Shown here: one piece after another, positions 6,306 to 10,664 of the stretch | How the letters are laid out: each line of letters begins with the position of its first letter | How positions within the stretch are numbered: position 1 is the stretch's first letter | Assembly (NCBI GenBank): GCA_009774615.1 | Contig: VSOC01000123.1 | Span: forward strand, 1-10,664 | From: Lachnospiraceae bacterium | GTDB lineage: Bacteria > Bacillota > Clostridia > Lachnospirales > Lachnospiraceae | Direction: 5' to 3' | Length of the DNA: 10,664 nucleotides | Translations under genes and position numbers: made by a program | Notes under the pieces: generated by a model | What the model was told of the DNA's origin: nothing | Databases searched by the model: none | The model's input: the letters and a program-made list of their open reading frames with translations, nothing else

Positions 6306-6653
6306 ATGTATTCAGCAAAAGAGGCAGCAGAAATGACAGGTCTATCAACAGCAACGCTAAGGTATTATGAAAAAGAACAGCTATTGCCACCGATTGCCCG
6401 AACAAAGCAAAAATACCGACAATATTCTGATTCCGATATTGAATGGATAAAAATGGTGCAATGCCTGCGTATGGCAAATGTACCAATTCAGTCGATCAAA
6501 AAATATATTGCGCTATTGTCACAGGGCGGGAAAACAATGGAGCAACGGTATATTATGGTTCAGGATTACATCACGGATATTCAGGAGCAAATGATTCATT
6601 TGAAAAATGCGCTTGCTTTAGATAAGAATATCCTTAACGGCATAGCTGATTGA
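6306..6653 (+). CDS. MerR-family regulator, AdhR/NmlR-like
   Basis: Predicted 115-residue activator. Residues 1-70 are the winged MerR DNA-binding domain: YSAKEAAEMTGLSTATLRYYE, then YRQYSDSDIEWIKMVQCLR. The C-terminal part (about 75-110) is the long dimerisation helix, without the C-terminal metal-binding cysteines of metal-sensing members. The only cysteine is C53, in the segment MVQCLRMANVPI; this is where AdhR- and NmlR-type regulators carry the cysteine that reacts with aldehydes or other electrophiles (recalled family knowledge). An AGGTGG box lies six bases upstream of the ATG. Its promoter has the expected 19-bp spacer and dyad. No detoxification enzyme sits directly downstream, so its other targets are probably elsewhere or include the flanking YciI-like gene. 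Confidence 0.88.
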   Translation: MYSAKEAAEMTGLSTATLRYYEKEQLLPPIARTKQKYRQYSDSDIEWIKMVQCLRMANVPIQSIKKYIALLSQGGKTMEQRYIMVQDYITDIQEQMIHLKNALALDKNILNGIAD

Positions 6654-6726
6654 AGAAATGTAGAGCTATTATTGCTGTTACAGGATATTTTTGTTTGATA
6701 AAGGCAGTTTTTCAAATAGTAGCATA

Positions 6727-6762
6727 TAGTCGTTTCGTGCAATAAGTAGTCGTTTGACGCAA
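6727..6762 (+). promoter_or_regulatory. Tandem direct repeat, probable LytTR regulator site A
   Basis: TAGTCGTTTCGTGCAA (6727-6742) and TAGTCGTTTGACGCAA (6747-6762) are repeated with a 20-base period, about two helical turns, as expected for tandem LytTR-domain sites. A TAAAAT -10-like box (6773-6778) follows ten bases after the second copy, placing the second copy over the -35 position. It lies 73 bases before the LytTR regulator gene. The same motif pair recurs at 8836-8871. Confidence 0.7.
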
Positions 6763-6835
6763 GGGGATCTGATAAAATATCCAGTAATACGGTATTATAT
6801 GAAATGAAAAAGAGTTTAGAATACGAGGAAAGAAA

Positions 6836-7531
6836 ATGAAGATAGCAATCTGCGATGACCAAAGAAGTGACAGAGAAGCATTGAGGGCGATGCTGGAATC
6901 ATATGGAAATAATTTTGAAATTAGGGAATATGGTTCTGGTGGTAGTCTGTGCGAGGATATGGGTTTTATACAGGAGTGCAGGGTTGTTTTTCTTGATATA
7001 AACATGGATGGTATGGATGGCCTGGAAGCTGCCAGACAAATAAAGACAGAATACCCAAAAGTACATATCGTTTTGGTGACTGCCTATGTGAATTATGCGC
7101 TGGATGGATATAAGGTGAAAGCAAGCCGTTTTCTCTTAAAAGATGATTTGGAAAAGACGTTGCCAGAGTGTATGGATGATATCCTGAAAGAAATTCAACA
7201 GGAGGAGCGGGTAGTTGAGTTCAACTTTGTAGAGGGGAATGTGCCAATCCGGATAGATGACATTATTTATATTGAAACGAGCAGACACAAGAATATATTT
7301 TATACCAAGAACCAGACATTTAGTATTTATAGGAAAATGGATGAGCTGGAGAGGGATTTAAAAGGGATGGGATTTGTAAGAATACACCAGAGCTTCCTCA
7401 TTAACATGAAGTATATTGGAAAGATCAGCAGCTATGTCATGACACTGACTACAGGAAAACAAATATCTGTTCCAAAGTCGAGGTATCCCGATGTGAAGCG
7501 GCAGTACACATTGTTTAAGGGGGCAGAATGA
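6836..7531 (+). CDS. LytTR-family response regulator
   Basis: Predicted 231-residue two-component response regulator. Residues 1-120 are a receiver domain: acidic pair D7/D8 in ICDDQ, phosphoacceptor D54 in VVFLDINMDGMDG, T82 in LVTAYV, and K102 in RFLLKDD. Residues about 125-228 form a LytTR DNA-binding domain with the usual IRIDDIIYIE-type opening, FVRIHQSFLINMKYI and the SVPKSRY end signature. Proteins of this AgrA/VirR class bind paired direct repeats upstream of target promoters. GAGGAA precedes the ATG. The stop overlaps the kinase start by ATGA, so the two are translationally coupled. Two matching repeat sites in the window suggest autoregulation and control of the genes after 8953. 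Confidence 0.94.
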   Translation: MKIAICDDQRSDREALRAMLESYGNNFEIREYGSGGSLCEDMGFIQECRVVFLDINMDGMDGLEAARQIKTEYPKVHIVLVTAYVNYALDGYKVKASRFLLKDDLEKTLPECMDDILKEIQQEERVVEFNFVEGNVPIRIDDIIYIETSRHKNIFYTKNQTFSIYRKMDELERDLKGMGFVRIHQSFLINMKYIGKISSYVMTLTTGKQISVPKSRYPDVKRQYTLFKGAE

Positions 7532-8829
7532 TTATGGAAACTTTCATAATTTCGTGGTTTGTTATTGCAGTAGAAGCATGTGGGAGCCTGTATTTCTTTG
7601 ATATTTTTTTAAAGCAGAGGCATGTGGGAAGATTTGGAAAATATAGGTACTGGCTGCTTTTTCTTATGATAGTGGTTATTTTGCGCATAAGTCGGTGGAT
7701 TGACATGGGTATATGGAAGATGTTTCTGATGCTCCCCGTATTTATGGTGTCTTGTATGCTATTTTATCATGTTCGATGGAAACAGAGTTTTTTCCTTTCC
7801 GGGGTGAACTATAGTTTGATAGTATTGATAGATTTTTTGCTGATGCAGACAGGAAATATATGGATTTCGGATGAAGTCATGTATAACAAAGGATATGCTT
7901 CGCAATTTCTTCTGCTGGCTTTAGTAGCAAAAATGACTTGGCTGAGCCTGATATTTATATTTCATAAAATATGGAAAGGGAAGAACAAACATAGTGAGAT
8001 TTCTAATGGGGAATGGCTGAAATTAAGTATGATACCATTATTTACCCTGATAGCTCTTTTGACTATGATTTTTTTCCACAGCAGCGAAAAAAAGGTACAG
8101 AGTGTATACCTTTTTCTGGCAGTTGGACTGATTATAGTGAATTTTATTATTGTGGAACTGATGCAGAGTATTCTTGGAAAGGAAGAACAGTTACGGGAGA
8201 GTACGCTGAGAAATCAAAAAATAGAAAGCCAGTTTACACATTATCGGGATATGCAGGCAGTCTATGAACGGCAGGGAAGGAAAATGCATGACTATAAAAA
8301 CCAGATAAGAACAATGCAGGTACTGTTAAAGGAAGGGGATATTCAGACTGCCGCTGCACTTGCGGAGCGTCTGACGGAGAGTATATCGGTGGAAATGGCG
8401 GCGGTTAATACGAACCACCCGATTGTGAACGCAGTCTTGAACCAGAAGTTTCATGCCGCAAGAGAGCAGGGAATATCCATGATATTTATGGTCAGTGATA
8501 TGAGTGGGCTATGCTTGAATGAGGAGGAAACGGTAATCCTGTTGTCGAATCTGTTGGATAATGCTATCCATGAGTGTATAAAAGTCGTGCAGACAGAGAA
8601 AAAAGCTGTCATCAATGTTAAGCTGGTATATGAGGACGGGAATCTGATCTTTTCCGTAAAGAATCCTGTGGCAAAAAAGGTAGAGATTGTGGATGGCGTT
8701 GTTTTGGATTCTGATGGGAGAAAACATGGAATTGGTCTTGTAAATGTAAAAGCAGTTTGTGATAAATATGATGGTGATTTTGAGATTTTTTGTGATTCGG
8801 AAAAGTTTCAGGCAGTGGCAATGTTATAG
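7528..8829 (+). CDS. GHKL sensor histidine kinase, AgrC-like
   Basis: Predicted 433-residue membrane kinase paired with the LytTR regulator. About seven hydrophobic segments occupy residues 5-213, consistent with an AgrC-type sensor that detects an extracellular or membrane signal. A linker helix follows, then the phosphoacceptor H254 in GRKMHDYKNQI, an N box with N341 and N345 in LLSNLLDNAIHE, and a G box HGIGLVNV at 400-407 of the GHKL ATPase domain. The ATG overlaps the regulator stop by four bases; a second ATG two codons later is also possible. No AgrD-like peptide gene or AgrB-like processing protease is visible in the window, so the signal is unknown. Kinase assignment is firm. Confidence 0.93.
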   Translation: MIMETFIISWFVIAVEACGSLYFFDIFLKQRHVGRFGKYRYWLLFLMIVVILRISRWIDMGIWKMFLMLPVFMVSCMLFYHVRWKQSFFLSGVNYSLIVLIDFLLMQTGNIWISDEVMYNKGYASQFLLLALVAKMTWLSLIFIFHKIWKGKNKHSEISNGEWLKLSMIPLFTLIALLTMIFFHSSEKKVQSVYLFLAVGLIIVNFIIVELMQSILGKEEQLRESTLRNQKIESQFTHYRDMQAVYERQGRKMHDYKNQIRTMQVLLKEGDIQTAAALAERLTESISVEMAAVNTNHPIVNAVLNQKFHAAREQGISMIFMVSDMSGLCLNEEETVILLSNLLDNAIHECIKVVQTEKKAVINVKLVYEDGNLIFSVKNPVAKKVEIVDGVVLDSDGRKHGIGLVNVKAVCDKYDGDFEIFCDSEKFQAVAML

Positions 8830-8835
8830 GCTTTA

Positions 8836-8871
8836 TGGTCATTTGGTGCAGAAAATGGTAACCTGGTGCAA
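8836..8871 (+). promoter_or_regulatory. Tandem direct repeat, probable LytTR regulator site B
   Basis: TGGTCATTTGGTGCAG (8836-8851) and TGGTAACCTGGTGCAA (8856-8871) repeat with the same 20-base period as site A and share the core T-R-G-T-C-R-TTT-N-N-N-GCA, the second copy being less conserved. It starts seven bases after the kinase stop and lies 81 bases before the tautomerase gene, almost the same distance as site A from its gene. A weak TAGAAA box (8879-8884) is the nearest -10 candidate. It predicts control of the 8953-10524 genes by the adjacent two-component system. Confidence 0.6.
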
Positions 8872-8952
8872 TCCGGGTTAGAAAACGGGAGTTTCTTGCC
8901 GACAACTTTTATAAGCAGATAAAAAAGAAGATGAAACAGGAGGATAAATACA

Positions 8953-9162
8953 ATGCCTTACATTACAGTGGAAAGTGGAAGTTTATCAGACGAGCAAAAA
9001 GAGGAACTGATAAAGCGATTGACAGAAGTATCTTCCGAAATTATGAAAGTACCACAGGAATTTTTTGTGACTACGATTAAAGAATTACCAGATAAAAATT
9101 TCGGTATTGGCGGAAAGGCCATTGATAAAGTGAAAGCGGAATATATGCAGACACATAAATAA
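8953..9162 (+). CDS. 4-oxalocrotonate tautomerase family protein
   Basis: A 69-residue small protein of the tautomerase superfamily, which forms beta-alpha-beta oligomers. The initiator Met is followed by Pro2, which becomes the catalytic N-terminal proline after Met removal. The family pattern continues with LSDEQKEELIKRLTEV and NFGIGGKAIDK, where the phenylalanine aligned with Phe50 of 4-oxalocrotonate tautomerase is kept. By hand alignment, however, both active-site arginines of the classical enzyme (Arg11 and Arg39) are replaced by Leu and Val, so it is unlikely to be a true 4-oxalocrotonate tautomerase. AGGAGG (8938-8943) lies nine bases upstream of the ATG. Family firm, substrate unknown. 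Confidence 0.9.
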   Translation: MPYITVESGSLSDEQKEELIKRLTEVSSEIMKVPQEFFVTTIKELPDKNFGIGGKAIDKVKAEYMQTHK

Positions 9163-9203
9163 TTCATTTCATAAACAGATTTGTACATGGAAAGGATGAT
9201 TTT

Positions 9204-9845
9204 ATGGTTACTTTTTATATAATCCGGCATGGAGAAACTCTGCTGAATAGCCTGGGCAGGGCGCAGGGATGGAGTGATTCGCCCCTGACCGATCATGGAA
9301 AAAAGTCAGCAATCGAATTAGGACTTGAAATTAAAGGCACTATTTTTCATGCTGCATATGTAAGTGATACGTTAAGAGCTGGACAGACGGTGGAGTTGAT
9401 CCTATCAATTAGTGGGAATGATAACATTAAAATTCAGAAAGATATGCGGTTGCGGGAATGGTGCTTAGGTTCTATGGATGCTGAGCATAATACAATTTTA
9501 AGCCAAACGGTATCAGAATGGTTAGGTGTCTCATCATTTGCGGAATTTAATAAAAGGCTTCCGGATATTGCGGAGGCAATCTATGAGCATGATACAACAG
9601 GCATGGCAGAATCCTTTGCGGATATTTCAAATCGCCTGAAGGGTGTATTTGAAGATATGGTAAAAAATGGACTACACAATGAGAGCAGCAATATATTAGT
9701 GGTTACCCATGCCTTTGCTATAAAAACCTTACTGTATCTTTTTGCCCCGGAACGATTATGTGCTATGGAGCGAGTGAAAAATATAGAGGTTTTAAGGCTG
9801 ATATATGATGAAGGGGTATTTCGTTTTCAAGAAATGGAGGTATAG
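9204..9845 (+). CDS. Histidine phosphatase (phosphoglycerate mutase-like) protein
   Basis: Predicted 213-residue phosphatase of the histidine phosphatase superfamily, branch 1. The N-terminal RHGE motif (R8-H9-G10-E11) carries the phospho-accepting His9. It is followed by the family features SPLTDHGKKSA, SDTLRAGQT (R58), LREWCLGSMD (E85) and the second catalytic histidine H169 in VVTHAFAIK. All key residues are present, so it is probably active. Length is typical of the PhoE/GpmB-like group, which acts on phosphosugars, phosphoserine or cofactor precursors; the substrate cannot be told. AAAGGA lies seven bases upstream of the ATG. The next gene begins two bases after its stop, indicating one transcript. 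Confidence 0.9.
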   Translation: MVTFYIIRHGETLLNSLGRAQGWSDSPLTDHGKKSAIELGLEIKGTIFHAAYVSDTLRAGQTVELILSISGNDNIKIQKDMRLREWCLGSMDAEHNTILSQTVSEWLGVSSFAEFNKRLPDIAEAIYEHDTTGMAESFADISNRLKGVFEDMVKNGLHNESSNILVVTHAFAIKTLLYLFAPERLCAMERVKNIEVLRLIYDEGVFRFQEMEV

Positions 9846-9846
9846 A

Positions 9847-10524
9847 ATGGCTATTATCGGAGTAGAACAGAACTATTATCAAAACAGTGTGGCAACAACG
9901 AAAAGTACAAAAAACGTAAATAGCACAGAAAAGTTTATATTAGAAAAAGCAAGCGGTAAACAAGAATTGTCGGGAGCGGAAGAAATGGAATTATTTAAAA
10001 AGGAATTTTATGAAGATCTTTCTAAGGTTACCAATCATAGGACAGTGAGCAATTCGGCTGTAAACATATCGGAGAGGGCATTCCAGGCTATGAAAGATGA
10101 TCCTCAATACAGAGAGAAGGTTCTTTCACTGATTCAGAGGGATTTGGGTGATTCCTATGGGCCGAGAAACTGTTCTGTATTGATATCAGTCGGTGCGACT
10201 TTGAATGAATACAGGGCGGATTCATGGCCTGTTGGTAATGATTCTGAATTTGGTGTGCGTTCACAGAACAGCTTTTATAAAAGAACAAGCGAAAAGGAAG
10301 ATAAGCAGAAGGAGTCTCTGGAGGAATATCTGGAAAAACAAGCGCAGATTAAAAAGCAGCGGCAGAAAATGGTGAATGAAGAAATTGCAAAGATGGAGCG
10401 AGAAAAGTTTAGATTGTCGCAGTCATGGAACAATGAAAGACAGATAGCAAAGGCTATTGATGCCTATAGAGCAAATGCTATGACGGAAATGATTGTGGGC
10501 GGCGGATCACCATTGACTGAATGA
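9847..10524 (+). CDS. DUF6033-like family protein
   Basis: A 225-residue protein of unknown function. It resembles a Lachnospiraceae/Clostridia family I remember as DUF6033: N-terminal MAIIGVEQNYY, then FYEDLSKVTNHRTVSNSAVNISERAF, YREKVLSLIQRDLG, SYGPRNCSVLISVGATLNEYRADSWPVG, and a charged C-terminal helical tail rich in Lys, Glu and Gln (about 165-210), probably coiled coil. There is no signal peptide or membrane segment. I chose the ATG at 9847 because GGAGGT lies just upstream; an earlier in-frame ATG at 9805 lies inside the phosphatase gene and adds 14 residues unlike the family start. The gap to the phosphatase stop is a single base, so translation is coupled. Exact family number is from memory. 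Confidence 0.8.
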   Translation: MAIIGVEQNYYQNSVATTKSTKNVNSTEKFILEKASGKQELSGAEEMELFKKEFYEDLSKVTNHRTVSNSAVNISERAFQAMKDDPQYREKVLSLIQRDLGDSYGPRNCSVLISVGATLNEYRADSWPVGNDSEFGVRSQNSFYKRTSEKEDKQKESLEEYLEKQAQIKKQRQKMVNEEIAKMEREKFRLSQSWNNERQIAKAIDAYRANAMTEMIVGGGSPLTE

Positions 10525-10619
10525 GGGCATTATGCCGGGACTTACTATAAGTGAGTATGGTGGCTTAGAACAACAGAGGAACTGCTAATAAAAAATTTTA
10601 TTGTGGAGGGTAAAAATTT

Positions 10620-10664
10620 ATGGCAATGGAGATTACAAACAATTATAGCAGCTATACAGCTAGT
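10620..10664 (+). CDS. Start of a further gene, cut by the window edge
   Basis: GTGGAGGG (10603-10610) precedes an ATG at 10620 by nine bases, and the frame is open to the window end (15 codons, beginning MAMEITNNYSSY). The short start is reminiscent of the MAIIGVEQNYY start of the preceding DUF6033-like protein, so this may be a second member of that group. Only the N-terminus is visible; no function can be assigned. Confidence 0.6.
   Translation, partial: MAMEITNNYSSYTAS

Noticed and set aside
10526..10552. Small palindromes GGCAT-T-ATGCC and ACTTA-CTA-TAAGT after the DUF6033-like gene
   Set aside because: Short stems with no following T tract, so not supported as a terminator; too short to call an operator.

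Overview
The window reads as chromosome of a low-to-moderate GC Firmicute, most likely a gut Clostridia of the Lachnospiraceae type. This rests on strong AGGAGG-type ribosome binding sites, sigma-A-like promoters, a LytTR/GHKL two-component pair, and a DUF6033-like protein of a kind I recall mainly from Lachnospiraceae. No species can be named. All genes except one TetR regulator lie on the + strand. I see no rRNA, tRNA, CRISPR array, transposase, integrase or origin.

Layout. (1) 189-2015 is a lone, very AT-rich gene for a 608-residue protein: an unrecognised N-terminal helical domain, a charged coiled-coil linker and a long TPR-like array. It differs in base composition from everything downstream and looks horizontally acquired. 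A 19-codon ORF with a strong ribosome binding site (2034-2093) and a hairpin terminator (about 2171-2205) follow it. (2) 2397-5162 is a tightly overlapping four-gene operon: AraC regulator, EamA/DMT exporter, GNAT-like protein with an apparently degenerate catalytic half, and a DUF2000 protein. It ends at a bidirectional terminator. (3) 5209-6226 is a divergent pair, a TetR regulator (-) and a YciI-family protein (+). Two face-to-face promoters flank one compound operator. (4) 6306-6653 is a small MerR regulator with its own 19-bp-spacer promoter carrying a central dyad; its single cysteine (Cys53) suggests an aldehyde- or electrophile-sensing AdhR/NmlR-like protein. (5) 6836-8829 is a LytTR response regulator overlapping its GHKL sensor kinase by ATGA. 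(6) 8953-10524 carries a tautomerase-fold protein, a histidine phosphatase and a DUF6033-like protein, followed by the first codons of another gene at the right edge.

Regulation is the main theme: five regulatory proteins of four or five classes in about 6.5 kb, several with readable DNA targets. The most useful observation is that the same 16-bp motif occurs as a tandem direct repeat with a 20-bp period both upstream of the LytTR regulator (6727-6762) and between its kinase and the tautomerase gene (8836-8871). This predicts that the two-component system activates itself and the 8953-10524 gene group. A convincing new defence or biosynthetic system is not evident; the AT-rich TPR protein is the best candidate for uncharacterised biology.
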